Origin: Pedobacter antarcticus
GTDB lineage: Bacteria > Bacteroidota > Bacteroidia > Sphingobacteriales > Sphingobacteriaceae
DNA length: 64,000 bases
NCBI RefSeq assembly: GCF_900112985.1
Contig: NZ_FONS01000009.1
Span: 62,001 to 126,000, forward strand
Reading direction: 5' to 3'
Shown: positions 17,997-26,245 of the stretch, one piece after another
Numbering within the stretch: position 1 is the first letter of the stretch
Layout of the letters: every line of letters starts with the position of its first letter
The notes under the pieces: generated by a model
Database searches by the model: none
What the model was told of the DNA's origin: nothing
The model's input: only the letters and a program-made list of their open reading frames with translations
Program-made: the position numbers and the translations under genes

Positions 17997-19113
17997 TATT
18001 CAAATAAAGGAAATTGCCAAACTCTTTCTAAAGCTCGGTTTTATTGGTTTTGGAGGTCCCGCGGCTCATATTGCTATGATGCAGCAGGAGGTAGTAGTGA
18101 AAAGAAAATGGATGAGCGAACAGCATTTTTTGGATTTGTTGGGAGCTACTAATCTCATTCCTGGCCCCAACAGTACAGAAATGGCGATACACATCGGCTA
18201 TGACAAAGGCGGTTGGAAAGGATTAATCTTTGCAGGGTTATGCTTTATTTTACCTGCGGTTTTCATTACCGGGATATTTGCATGGTTGTATCAGCAATAC
18301 GGACAATTGCCCGAAGTACAGCCCTTTATTTACGGTATCAAACCTGCAATCATCGCTATTATCATAGGAGCTGTTTTTCCATTAGCAAAGAAATCAGTAA
18401 AGTCCACATTCTTGGCGGTTGTAGGTATTCTTGTTTTGGTACTGTCATTATTCGGCATTAGTGAAATCTATTTGATGTTTGGAGCGGGATTGCTGGCAAT
18501 GGCCTTGTATTACCTTCAGGATACAAAAAATACGCTCCAAAGTTTTATCCCGCTCGCATTCTTACAAATCGCACAAAGCCCCTTACTGTCTGAAACAAAT
18601 ACCAAATTATTTTGGATATTCCTGAAAATTGGTGCTATCCTCTACGGAAGCGGTTATGTTCTTTTCGCCTTTTTAGATACGGAATTAGTTGCAACGGGCT
18701 TACTCACCCGGCAGCAATTAATGGATGCTATTGCTGTTGGACAGTTTACCCCAGGTCCTGTTTTTTCTTCAGTTACGTTTATTGGCTATCAAATCAACGG
18801 ACTATCCGGAGCAGTTATTTCTACGATTGCTATTTTTCTGCCGTCGTTTATTTTAGTAGCATTGCTAAATCCCTTGATGAAAAAAATGCGCCAATCTAAA
18901 GGACTGTCCATTTTTCTCGATGCGGTCAATGTGGCATCTGTTGCAATCATAGCCGCTATTTGTCTTACAATGGGCAAAGAAACTATTACTGATTGGCGGA
19001 CGATATTAATTGCAATGATAAGTGCGATCGTAGTTTTCAAATTCAAAAAAATAAATAGTGCCTTTGTGGTTATTGGAGGAGCATTATTAGGGTATTTATT
19101 TAATCTTATCTAA
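17986..19113 (+). CDS. chrA: Chromate transporter ChrA
   Basis: 375 aa, long-chain ChrA with two homologous halves. The first half carries FLKLGFIGFGGPAAHIAMM and LGATNLIPGPNSTEMAIHIG; the second half carries DAIAVGQFTPGPVFSSVTFIGYQ. These GGP and PGP motifs are the ChrA signature. Exports chromate driven by the proton motive force; in arsenic islands it may handle other oxyanions. Overlaps doxX and is followed 43 nt later by the phosphoesterase gene. Confidence 0.93.
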   Translation: MERDIQIKEIAKLFLKLGFIGFGGPAAHIAMMQQEVVVKRKWMSEQHFLDLLGATNLIPGPNSTEMAIHIGYDKGGWKGLIFAGLCFILPAVFITGIFAWLYQQYGQLPEVQPFIYGIKPAIIAIIIGAVFPLAKKSVKSTFLAVVGILVLVLSLFGISEIYLMFGAGLLAMALYYLQDTKNTLQSFIPLAFLQIAQSPLLSETNTKLFWIFLKIGAILYGSGYVLFAFLDTELVATGLLTRQQLMDAIAVGQFTPGPVFSSVTFIGYQINGLSGAVISTIAIFLPSFILVALLNPLMKKMRQSKGLSIFLDAVNVASVAIIAAICLTMGKETITDWRTILIAMISAIVVFKFKKINSAFVVIGGALLGYLFNLI

Positions 19114-19156
19114 AGTTATCTTAAACAAAATATTTAAACAATAAAAATTAGACAAA

Positions 19157-19930
19157 ATGAAAATAGCATTATTCAGTGATATTCACGCCAATTTACCTGC
19201 ATTAGAAGCATTTTTTGAAGATGTTGAAAAAAGAAAACCAGACAGTATTTATTGTTTGGGCGATTTGGTGGGCTATAATATTTGGCCAAACGAAGTGGTA
19301 AACGAAATCCGTAAAAGGAGAATACCAACCATTGCCGGAAATTACGATTTTGGCATTGGCAGAATGAGCAACGAATGCGGTTGTGCCTACAAAACAGACA
19401 GTGAAAAAGATAACGGAAATATTTCTATTTCATTCACAAATTCTTTGATGAAAGATGAAGAAAGAGCGTATTTGCGTACACTTCCAGCCCATATCAAAGT
19501 AGAATTTCAACTGAATGAAGATAAATTGAATTTGCTTTTGGTACACGGAAGTCCGAGAAAAATAAACGAATATCTTTTTGAAGACCGTGAGGAAAAAAGT
19601 ATGCTTCGCATTATGGAGCAAGCCGATGCAGACATTATGTGCTTCGGACACACACACAAACCTTATCACAGAGTTTTAAATTCGGGTATTGACGGTCAAA
19701 ATCATTTCAGACACGCCATTAATATCGGTTCGGTTGGTAAACCGAAGGACAGCGATGTAAGAGGCGGTTATGTAATGTTTACGATTAATGAAAACAGTTC
19801 TGTGTTGGACAAAGATAGTATCAGTGTAGAATTTATACGCTTTGATTATGATATTGAAAGGGCTGCAAAAGCAGTTGAAGAAAGCATTTTACCAAACGAA
19901 TACGCAGAAAATTTAAGAAGAGGTTACTAA
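19157..19930 (+). CDS. Calcineurin-like metallophosphoesterase (YfcE/MJ0936 type)
   Basis: 257 aa. Metal-binding motifs in order: DIH (residues 8-10), GDLVGY (residues 36-41), GNYD (replacing GNHD), VHGS and GHTHKP, the dinuclear metallophosphatase set. The phosphodiesterase or phosphatase substrate is unknown. Located between ChrA and the GcvH-like gene inside the arsenic operon. Such phosphatases recur in arsenic gene islands, where roles in phosphate/arsenate discrimination have been suggested. Confidence 0.88.
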   Translation: MKIALFSDIHANLPALEAFFEDVEKRKPDSIYCLGDLVGYNIWPNEVVNEIRKRRIPTIAGNYDFGIGRMSNECGCAYKTDSEKDNGNISISFTNSLMKDEERAYLRTLPAHIKVEFQLNEDKLNLLLVHGSPRKINEYLFEDREEKSMLRIMEQADADIMCFGHTHKPYHRVLNSGIDGQNHFRHAINIGSVGKPKDSDVRGGYVMFTINENSSVLDKDSISVEFIRFDYDIERAAKAVEESILPNEYAENLRRGY

Positions 19931-19946
19931 TCTAAAATTTATAAAA

Positions 19947-20324
19947 ATGGAATTTCCAACCGAAAGAAAGTATTCAAAAGAACATACCTGGATAAGCATA
20001 CAGGACAACACAGGTACAATAGGCATTACAGAATTTGCGCAAAGTGAATTGGGCGAAATCGTATATGCGGATTTACCAAACGTTGGATATAGTTTTCAGC
20101 AGGACGAAGTATTCGGCTCTGTTGAAGCAGTTAAAACGGTCAGTGATTTATTTATGCCTGTATCGGGTAAAATCACTGAAACGAACGAACTACTTTTGAA
20201 AGCACCAACACTCATAAACGACCATCCTTATAAAGACGGTTGGTTGATTAAAATTGAAATAAAAGACATTACAGAATTAGAAGACTTATTGACATCAAAC
20301 CAATATAAAGAACTTACAAATTAG
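19947..20324 (+). CDS. GcvH-like lipoyl carrier protein within the arsenic operon
   Basis: 125 aa, full glycine-cleavage H-protein fold. EHTWI near the N-terminus and the lipoylation site [18 protein letters not shown] with Lys63 intact are seen. No gcvT or gcvP accompanies it; it lies 16 nt after the phosphoesterase gene and only 2 nt before ACR3. Known: H-proteins carry a lipoyl arm, and dihydrolipoyl groups bind As(III) strongly. Inference: a dedicated dithiol carrier or sink for arsenite handing over to ACR3, or a spare H-protein protecting glycine/lipoate metabolism. A housekeeping duplicate cannot be excluded. Confidence 0.88.
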   Translation: MEFPTERKYSKEHTWISIQDNTGTIGITEFAQSELGEIVYADLPNVGYSFQQDEVFGSVEAVKTVSDLFMPVSGKITETNELLLKAPTLINDHPYKDGWLIKIEIKDITELEDLLTSNQYKELTN

Positions 20325-20326
20325 CA

Positions 20327-21367
20327 ATGCAACCAAAATTAAAATTCTTAGACAGATACCTTACTTTATGGATATTCCTTGCAATGGCAATTGGCGTGGG
20401 TTTGGGTCATTTCTTTCCCAATATTTCTAATGTTACCAACAGCTTATCTGTTGGCACTACCAATATTCCATTGGCAATAGGATTGATATTAATGATGTAC
20501 CCCCCCTTGGCAAAGGTTGATTATTCCTTATTGCCCAAAGCATTTAGAGATAAAAAAGTAATTGGCATATCCTTATTGCTCAATTGGGTAATCGGCACGC
20601 TATTGATGTTTGGATTAGCGGTTTTGTTTTTACGTAACGAACCCGATTATATGACAGGCTTAATTCTTATCGGTTTGGCAAGATGTATTGCCATGGTCAT
20701 CGTCTGGAGTGACTTAGCTAAAGCAAACAGAGAATATACAGCTATGTTAGTTGCATTAAACAGCATCTTCCAGATATTTACTTACAGCTTTTTAGTTTGG
20801 TTATTCATCAACGTATTACCTGCAAAATTAGGATTAGCCAATTTCAATGTAAGCGTATCCATGAAAGATGTTACCGAAAGCGTATTGATATATTTAGGTA
20901 TTCCATTCCTAGCAGGTTTTTTAAGCCGTTACTTCCTTATAAAATCAAAAGGTATAGAATGGTATAACCGAAAATTCGTCCCCGCAATATCGCCAATTAC
21001 CTTGTACGCTTTACTGTTTACGATAGTATTAATGTTCAGCTTGAAAGGCGATAAAATATTGGAATTACCAATGGATGTAGTAAAAGTAGCCATACCGCTA
21101 ATCATCTATTTTGTGTTGATGTTTTTCGTGAGCTTCTTTATCAATAAATCTCTTAAAGTTCCTTACGACAAAAACGCATCCATCGCATTTACAGCCACAG
21201 GAAACAATTTTGAATTAGCAATAGCCGTAGCAATATCGATTTTCGGCATTCATTCGCCACAGGCATTTGTGGGTGTTATCGGCCCACTGGTAGAAGTTCC
21301 GGTACTGATATTATTGGTAAAGGCAAGTTTATGGCTAAAGGAGAAATATTATAGTAAAAAAGACTGA
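20327..21367 (+). CDS. Arsenite efflux permease, ACR3 family
   Basis: 346 aa with about 10 membrane helices. The ACR3 signature around the essential cysteine is present ([17 protein letters not shown], Cys in TM4), and the later helix [16 protein letters not shown] is the conserved second crossover region. Exports As(III), and in some members Sb(III), using the proton gradient. It starts 2 nt after the GcvH-like gene, the tightest coupling in the operon, and ends against a convergent terminator shared with nhaA. Confidence 0.95.
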   Translation: MQPKLKFLDRYLTLWIFLAMAIGVGLGHFFPNISNVTNSLSVGTTNIPLAIGLILMMYPPLAKVDYSLLPKAFRDKKVIGISLLLNWVIGTLLMFGLAVLFLRNEPDYMTGLILIGLARCIAMVIVWSDLAKANREYTAMLVALNSIFQIFTYSFLVWLFINVLPAKLGLANFNVSVSMKDVTESVLIYLGIPFLAGFLSRYFLIKSKGIEWYNRKFVPAISPITLYALLFTIVLMFSLKGDKILELPMDVVKVAIPLIIYFVLMFFVSFFINKSLKVPYDKNASIAFTATGNNFELAIAVAISIFGIHSPQAFVGVIGPLVEVPVLILLVKASLWLKEKYYSKKD

Positions 21368-21384
21368 ATTTAAATTTCAGTCTT
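21360..21384. terminator. Bidirectional terminator between ACR3 and nhaA
   Basis: AAGACTGAA (21360-21368) and TTCAGTCTT (21376-21384) form a 9-bp stem with a 7-nt loop that overlaps the 3' ends of both convergent genes. Confidence 0.8.
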
Positions 21385-22557
21385 CTTACTCTTTCTTCTA
21401 CTTGATAAATTCAAAATCACATATCCTATTATACCCGCAATGAGTGATGTTATTAAAACAGATAGCTTGGCCTCTTCAATGAAAACCTGATTGTCAAATG
21501 AAAGCATAGATATAAATATGGACATTGTAAAACCTATTCCAGCTAATAATCCTAAGCCAATAATGTGAATAAAGTTACTGTTTGCAGGAAGTTGACCTAT
21601 CCCTAATTTAGAGCATATCAAAGAGGTTACAACAATGCCAATGGGCTTACCAAAAATCAATCCCAGTGAAATACCTAAACCTAAAGGGGAAGTCAGTCCT
21701 TCTATCATTTCCTGATGAATTGTAATATTTGTATTGGCGAATGCAAAAATGGGAATAATTAGAAAGTTAACAGGTTTTACAAGTGCATGTTCTAGTTTCT
21801 CTAACGGAGATTCAACTTCTGTATCATTGGTTGGCAAGGTCATCGCTACCAGTACACCTGCTATAGTGGCATGAATGCCAGAATGATGCACAAAATACCA
21901 TATAAACACTCCTGGTATTAGATATAGATAGGGATTCTTAATATTGAATCGGTTCATCAAAATCAGTACTAGTATTCCAATTCCGGCATAGCCTAGATAG
22001 CCTAACTCAATTCCGGATGAATAGAAAATGGCAATTACTAAAATAGCTATGAGGTCATCCACTATCGCCAAAGCCGCTAAAAATATTTTTAAACTGGTTG
22101 GTACTCTTTTGTCTAACAGCGAAATTACGGCCAATGCAAAAGCAATATCGGTAGCCATGGGAATACCCCAGCCGGAAGCTGTCGGGGTTCCTGAATTAAA
22201 ATATAAATAAATCAATGCGGGGACAACTGCTCCACCGATAGCAGCAAGGATAGGCAAGATTGCTTTTTTAGGAGAAGAGAGTTCTCCTTCAACAATTTCT
22301 CTCTTAATTTCCAGACCTACCAACAGAAAAAAGATTGCCATCAATCCGTCGTTGATCCACATACTTACGGAATAATTGAGGTGTATGGCTTCATTTTCAT
22401 ACCCCAGCTTTGTGTCCAATAAATTTTGTAGCGGAACGGCCATTGATGTATTTGCCACTATCATTGAAATCACTACGCATAAAAAAAGGAGGAAACCTCC
22501 AAAATTACTTGATTGAACAAAGTCTTTGAAAATATTTAAATTGATCTTATCCTTCAT
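21370..22557 (-). CDS. nhaA: Na+/H+ antiporter NhaA
   Basis: 395 aa with about 11-12 membrane helices. The NhaA ion-binding aspartate pair is in FLAALAIVDDLIAILVIAIF. MATDIAFALAVISLL and the N-terminal NDGLMAIFFLLVGLEIKRE are also diagnostic. Exchanges internal Na+ for H+ at the inner membrane. Transcribed towards ACR3, with an ArsR-like operator 22-39 nt upstream of its start, suggesting induction together with the arsenic genes. A link between Na+/pH homeostasis and proton-driven arsenite/chromate efflux is plausible but unproven. Confidence 0.95.
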   Translation of the reverse strand: MKDKINLNIFKDFVQSSNFGGFLLFLCVVISMIVANTSMAVPLQNLLDTKLGYENEAIHLNYSVSMWINDGLMAIFFLLVGLEIKREIVEGELSSPKKAILPILAAIGGAVVPALIYLYFNSGTPTASGWGIPMATDIAFALAVISLLDKRVPTSLKIFLAALAIVDDLIAILVIAIFYSSGIELGYLGYAGIGILVLILMNRFNIKNPYLYLIPGVFIWYFVHHSGIHATIAGVLVAMTLPTNDTEVESPLEKLEHALVKPVNFLIIPIFAFANTNITIHQEMIEGLTSPLGLGISLGLIFGKPIGIVVTSLICSKLGIGQLPANSNFIHIIGLGLLAGIGFTMSIFISMLSFDNQVFIEEAKLSVLITSLIAGIIGYVILNLSSRRKSKKTEI

Positions 22558-22578
22558 GTTTTAAATGTAAAAGTTAAA

Positions 22579-22596
22579 TATCGCAATTTACCAATA
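22579..22596 (-). promoter_or_regulatory. Third ArsR operator-like site, upstream of nhaA
   Basis: On the minus strand this reads TATTGGTAAATTGCGATA, matching the arsR palindrome at 14 of 18 positions with the right half TTGCGATA identical. It lies where an nhaA promoter would be. Confidence 0.5.
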
Positions 22597-22778
22597 TTAA
22601 CTTACTCTGCCTCATAGATGGGTTCTAAATCTATGAAATAAGCTTAATTTGGGTAATAAATCCGTGTCACTTTGTAGTGAAGATCTATTAAAATTATGCA
22701 TGTAAAATCCTGACATAATAGCTAGTAAGCTAATACACTTTAAAATTGTAAGGAACTGTGTTGGGGCTATTTCCTTAA

Positions 22779-23060
22779 TTATGGTAATGTTATAACTTCT
22801 GATGAGATTATTTTGCGTTCATATTCTGAATCATAATAGGCATTACTTTTCCATAATATGTATGTCAATTCCAATAATTTCCTTTGGATGGCAACTATAG
22901 CCTTCATTTTAATCCCATGCCTTGAAACTATTCTTAAGAAAATATCTCTGAATCTTTCATCAGTCCTGATTGCAGCCAGTGCCGGAAAGTGCATTACTTT
23001 CCTTAAATTCCGATTACCCCGCTTGGATTTAAAGCAAAATCTGCTCTCGCCCTTCTTCAC
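22779..23060 (-). pseudogene. IS110-family transposase, 3' fragment
   Basis: The 93-aa frame matches the C-terminal Transposase_20 end of IS110/IS116/IS902 transposases: KRGNRNLRKVMHFPALAAIR and LVs of ELTYILWKSNAYYD. The N-terminal RuvC-like DEDD domain is missing; upstream sequence is unrelated, with stops, so the copy is truncated and inactive. It sits at the right border of the arsenic cargo and may record how the block was joined or rearranged. Confidence 0.85.
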
Positions 23061-23260
23061 TTAGATTATATTATACAAACATAGGAGAAGCAAAAGAACG
23101 TCGCCTGATTAATGATGGTTTATAATAGAATATTTGCCATAACCCTAGCATCTAATTCATTAAATTTGTCCTTAAAACAAATAGACTAATTCCTAAACAA
23201 AATACCCAAATTTTCTAAATTAAGGGGTTAGCGGTAAAGCTATAATACAGGTCATAAAAG

Positions 23261-23728
23261 ATGAAATACTTAGTAAAGAACAAGGAGCTCGAATTGAAAT
23301 ATGAAGCAGGTAAAGGTGCTTGGACATATCACATCCAAGTACCTAACACTAAACATATCGTAGGAAAATGGGGCTCATTGAAAGTATCTGGTACAATTGA
23401 CAACTACACAATTGACAGTATTAATTTGTTTACGATTGGAGGACAAGACAAGCTAATTTCAATTAATGACAAAATCAGGAAAGCAATCAGCAAAAGTGGT
23501 GGCGACACTGTAACTGTGACACTTTACTTATTGACTTCAAAGGAGCCGATTACAGAAAAAGAAATATTAGATACTTTTAGAAATTCGGGTGTTTTAAAAT
23601 CGTTCAATAAATTACCAAAAGAAGATAGGATCAAAATTATTGAAAAAATATCCTCTACAAAATCCGAGGACAAACAAGTAAATCTAATTTTGAAATACAT
23701 TGACCAATTGGGTGACGACAATGATTAA
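23261..23728 (+). CDS. DUF1905 / YdeI-OmpD-associated family protein
   Basis: 155 aa. DUF1905 beta-barrel at residues about 10-95 (WGSLKVSGTIDNYTI, FTIGGQDKLISINDKIRKA), followed by a short helical YdeI-like tail (FNKLPKEDRIKIIEKI). Relatives are called bacteriocin-protection proteins, though biochemistry is lacking. Stand-alone gene between the IS remnant and an unknown gene. Confidence 0.75.
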   Translation: MKYLVKNKELELKYEAGKGAWTYHIQVPNTKHIVGKWGSLKVSGTIDNYTIDSINLFTIGGQDKLISINDKIRKAISKSGGDTVTVTLYLLTSKEPITEKEILDTFRNSGVLKSFNKLPKEDRIKIIEKISSTKSEDKQVNLILKYIDQLGDDND

Positions 23729-23824
23729 GCAGTCTTCACTTGATTTCCTTTCTACTCTCAAGCACAATGGTTTGAACAAAAAAATGGCATTACTTTAAAA
23801 CTGTCAGTAAAAATAAATTTCAAA

Positions 23825-24811
23825 ATGATTGAAACTGAAATCTCAATAACCGTAAACAGGAAATCCGATATTACCTTATTAGAGCAAACAATCGTCGGTA
23901 ACAAGTTCCAATTTCCGGTTTACATTCGGGAATATGAATTTAGCTATCAAATAAATTTTACAAGTGATTATGAGGAATGGGAATTAGACACGGCTATTCT
24001 CAATTCTTTTCCTGGATATGAATTTACCACCGACCTTGAAAAAGGACGGAAGGAAATACGGGTTCAAATATCCCGATACCAATCAGAATTATCGACTGAT
24101 GGCTGGGGAAGACGGATTGAAAATCCTTTGGATGAAACGAAATATCTTGTAAAAGCATCGGTAAATAATCCTGAAAAGTTCAACCCTAAAATCAAAGTCT
24201 TGTTTGAAGATAAAGAGCAGTACTACTTTGTAAATATTGCAGATGGTGTTAACAGTGCTACTGAAGAAAAAGGTTTTTTGCTTCTGGATCATTTTAAAAC
24301 CAATGAAACGGATGAAGCAACATTTTTTGATAGATTATACAAATCTCCATTAGAAGCTTTTCATTCAGGATACTATAAGTTATCTGAATTGGTTGACAAG
24401 GATTTTAGCACTTATCTTGAAAACAAAAAGAAAGAAATCAGAGAAATTCAAAAACAACCACGAAAAATCATCAGAGATTTTATAAACGCCTTTAACAGTT
24501 CCGATGAAAGTAGTATCCTGAAAAATCTTGACGAAAATATCATTTTTGAAGTTCGTAAAAACTGGAAAACATTATTTGAAATCGAAGGGCTTTCAAAATT
24601 CAAAGAGTATCTGAACTCATCCGATCAACAATTGTGTGGTAAGAATTTTAAAATCAGGTCATCTTGGAGTTTTAGTTTACCCAACGTGACTATTGGAATA
24701 AAATATTTTCCGCCAGCTACAGAACAGGATATGCTCCCTATTCAAAAATATGAGCAGATAAGGTTTGTACTAAATGATAAAAAAATCGCTAGTATTTTGT
24801 ATGAGAATTAG
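23825..24811 (+). CDS. Hypothetical protein with C-terminal NTF2/SnoaL-like domain
   Basis: 328 aa, soluble. N-terminal half (residues 1-200) is beta-rich and unrecognised; it starts MIETEISITVNRKSDITLL. The C-terminal about 110 residues (IIRDFINAFNSSDESSILKNL... ending RFVLNDKKIASILYEN) have the helix-helix-sheet pattern of NTF2-like folds. No catalytic residues can be assigned. It is 96 nt after the DUF1905 gene, and both may be passenger genes. Confidence 0.65.
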   Translation: MIETEISITVNRKSDITLLEQTIVGNKFQFPVYIREYEFSYQINFTSDYEEWELDTAILNSFPGYEFTTDLEKGRKEIRVQISRYQSELSTDGWGRRIENPLDETKYLVKASVNNPEKFNPKIKVLFEDKEQYYFVNIADGVNSATEEKGFLLLDHFKTNETDEATFFDRLYKSPLEAFHSGYYKLSELVDKDFSTYLENKKKEIREIQKQPRKIIRDFINAFNSSDESSILKNLDENIIFEVRKNWKTLFEIEGLSKFKEYLNSSDQQLCGKNFKIRSSWSFSLPNVTIGIKYFPPATEQDMLPIQKYEQIRFVLNDKKIASILYEN

Positions 24812-24822
24812 TGAATTTTATC

Positions 24823-25212
24823 CTAATTGATAACGGCTTCTATTACTTTTCTAAAATATTCCGCATCATTACCAATCAGCAAGTAACTTGAAAAACCAAT
24901 ATCTAAAAGATATTTACCCACTTTCTCATCATCAATATCACTATGTGCAATAAGTTTTATAGTTGGATATTTTGTTCTTAATTCTTGAAGTTCAACAAAA
25001 ACATTCTTGTTGTAAAAATCAAGGTCGATAATACAAATTTTTGGGAGTTCATTTAATGAAGATAATTGTGATAGTCCATCTTCAATGCTTTCCGAACGAA
25101 ATAAGACTTCAGTTCCTGAAGCAATGAGGTCTTTACAAATGAAATCTAAAATTGGGCTTTTATCATTGATAAAGGCGAGTGTAATTTTTTGTTGGGATGT
25201 ACCAGTTTTCAT
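24823..25212 (-). CDS. Response-regulator receiver-domain protein
   Basis: 129 aa from the Met at 25212 (MKTGTSQQKITLAFINDK). The longer frame to 25308 would run through the palindromic region and has no support. Receiver features: ITLAFINDKSPI (acidic pocket strand, though with N-D rather than D-D), the phospho-acceptor candidate Asp in KICIIDLDFY, and a late KLIAHSD strand. No output domain, so a stand-alone receiver or pseudo-receiver. Lies next to two HTH genes; CTnDOT-type elements use RteAB two-component control, but no kinase is present here. Confidence 0.75.
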   Translation of the reverse strand: MKTGTSQQKITLAFINDKSPILDFICKDLIASGTEVLFRSESIEDGLSQLSSLNELPKICIIDLDFYNKNVFVELQELRTKYPTIKLIAHSDIDDEKVGKYLLDIGFSSYLLIGNDAEYFRKVIEAVIN

Positions 25213-25303
25213 ATCATCATACTTTTTTAAAGTTGATGTAGCCCTGCACAAAAAGAAAGCGCAGGCAACTACACTTACCGCACATTGAGGCACTGGTATA
25301 CCC

Positions 25304-25366
25304 GACAACGAATAAGCGAGCGCCCACGCCTATGGCATGAGCGTTCTTCCTTATTGTCCCGTTGTC
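25304..25366. repeat. Long imperfect palindrome / nested hairpin
   Basis: GACAACG (25304-25310) pairs with CGTTGTC (25360-25366), AATAAG (25311-25316) with CTTATT (25350-25355), and a 13-position inner stem (25318-25330 with 25334-25346; two mismatches, one wobble) closes on a 3-nt TAT loop. It is GC-richer than its surroundings and outside any convincing gene. Could be a structured RNA, a recombination site or an operator for the adjoining HTH proteins. Confidence 0.65.
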
Positions 25367-25484
25367 TAAAAATTACCAGTTTTCAATGTGGGACTTAAAG
25401 CAAAAACACTTTAAGTATTTCTATATTTTACATAGCAAAGATACTAAACTCTTGCTATTAGATGTATTAATGCAACAAAAAAGC

Positions 25485-25790
25485 TTAGTCTGAATTAGTT
25501 TTGTGATTGATATAATTCTGCTCCAATATTGTCATCAAATCTGTTTCCTTATAAATAATTTTGCCACCAATCTGAATATAAGGCAGGATATTATCATCAC
25601 GATATTGCTGTAAAGTGCGTTTGCTAATGTGTAACAGTTTGCATACATCTTCGCCCGACAAATAAATTTCTCCATTCATTACAGGACGATAGTTTTTTAA
25701 TATGCTTTCAATACGGTTTCTCAACATCAAAATCATTTCTTGATGGGAAATGATTTCTTCATTCTCATTCGTCAATAAATCCATTGTCAT
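25485..25790 (-). CDS. Helix-turn-helix DNA-binding protein (excisionase-like)
   Basis: 101 aa from the Met at 25790 (MTMDLLTNENEE), chosen because the preceding gene ends at 25798. A MerR/excisionase-type winged HTH covers residues about 45-95: LSGEDVCKLLHISKRTLQQYRDDNILPYIQIGG, with the KIIYKETDL wing. Part of a tandem pair with the next gene. Such pairs in Bacteroidota ICEs serve as excision or transfer regulators; which role applies here is not shown. Confidence 0.85.
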   Translation of the reverse strand: MTMDLLTNENEEIISHQEMILMLRNRIESILKNYRPVMNGEIYLSGEDVCKLLHISKRTLQQYRDDNILPYIQIGGKIIYKETDLMTILEQNYINHKTNSD

Positions 25791-25797
25791 TGGTATT

Positions 25798-26076
25798 TTA
25801 AGGTTGGTGGGCTTCGAGCAAAGCCTGTACATCCGAGCGTTTATAATAATTCTTCCGGTTTAGTTTGGAATAAGGCAATAAGCCTTTGTCCTTGTAGGTC
25901 TGCAAAGTCCGTTTGGTAATATCCATCATCAGGCACACTTCCTGGTTATCGAGCCATTTTTCTTCTTTAAAAATTGAAGTGTATTTCAGTGTGGCATTTT
26001 CGGTCAATTCCAAAAGTGCTTTCAGTTCATTTTTCATTCCGTCCAATACGGATTTTTGTATTGCGATAACTTCCAT
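25798..26076 (-). CDS. Helix-turn-helix DNA-binding protein (excisionase-like), paralogue
   Basis: 92 aa. Same HTH_17 layout as its neighbour: WLDNQEVCLMMDITKRTLQTYKDKGLLPYSKLN, then the wing NYYKRSDVQALLEAH. Residues 1-35 form a helix rich in E/L. First gene of the pair, stopping 8 nt before the next start. Divergent from the defence-like module at 26246, so it could also control that promoter. Confidence 0.85.
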   Translation of the reverse strand: MEVIAIQKSVLDGMKNELKALLELTENATLKYTSIFKEEKWLDNQEVCLMMDITKRTLQTYKDKGLLPYSKLNRKNYYKRSDVQALLEAHQP

Positions 26077-26245
26077 TTTTTGCTCAATTTTGCTGTGGAA
26101 GTCGAATTTATCAAGGATTTGTAAAGGCTTGGAAAATGTTGTATTGATTGTCGTTGAAAGGTAGTATTTGTCGCCACGATATAAATTTCAAGATAGTTTA
26201 TTTTGTAAATTTGAAGAATATAGGTTACTGATAAATTAATTTTAA

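Noticed and set aside
25213..25308. N-terminal extension of the receiver protein to 25308
   Set aside because: It would read into the palindromic region, gives a Cys-rich, non-conserved-looking stretch, and Met at 25212 starts the receiver fold properly.
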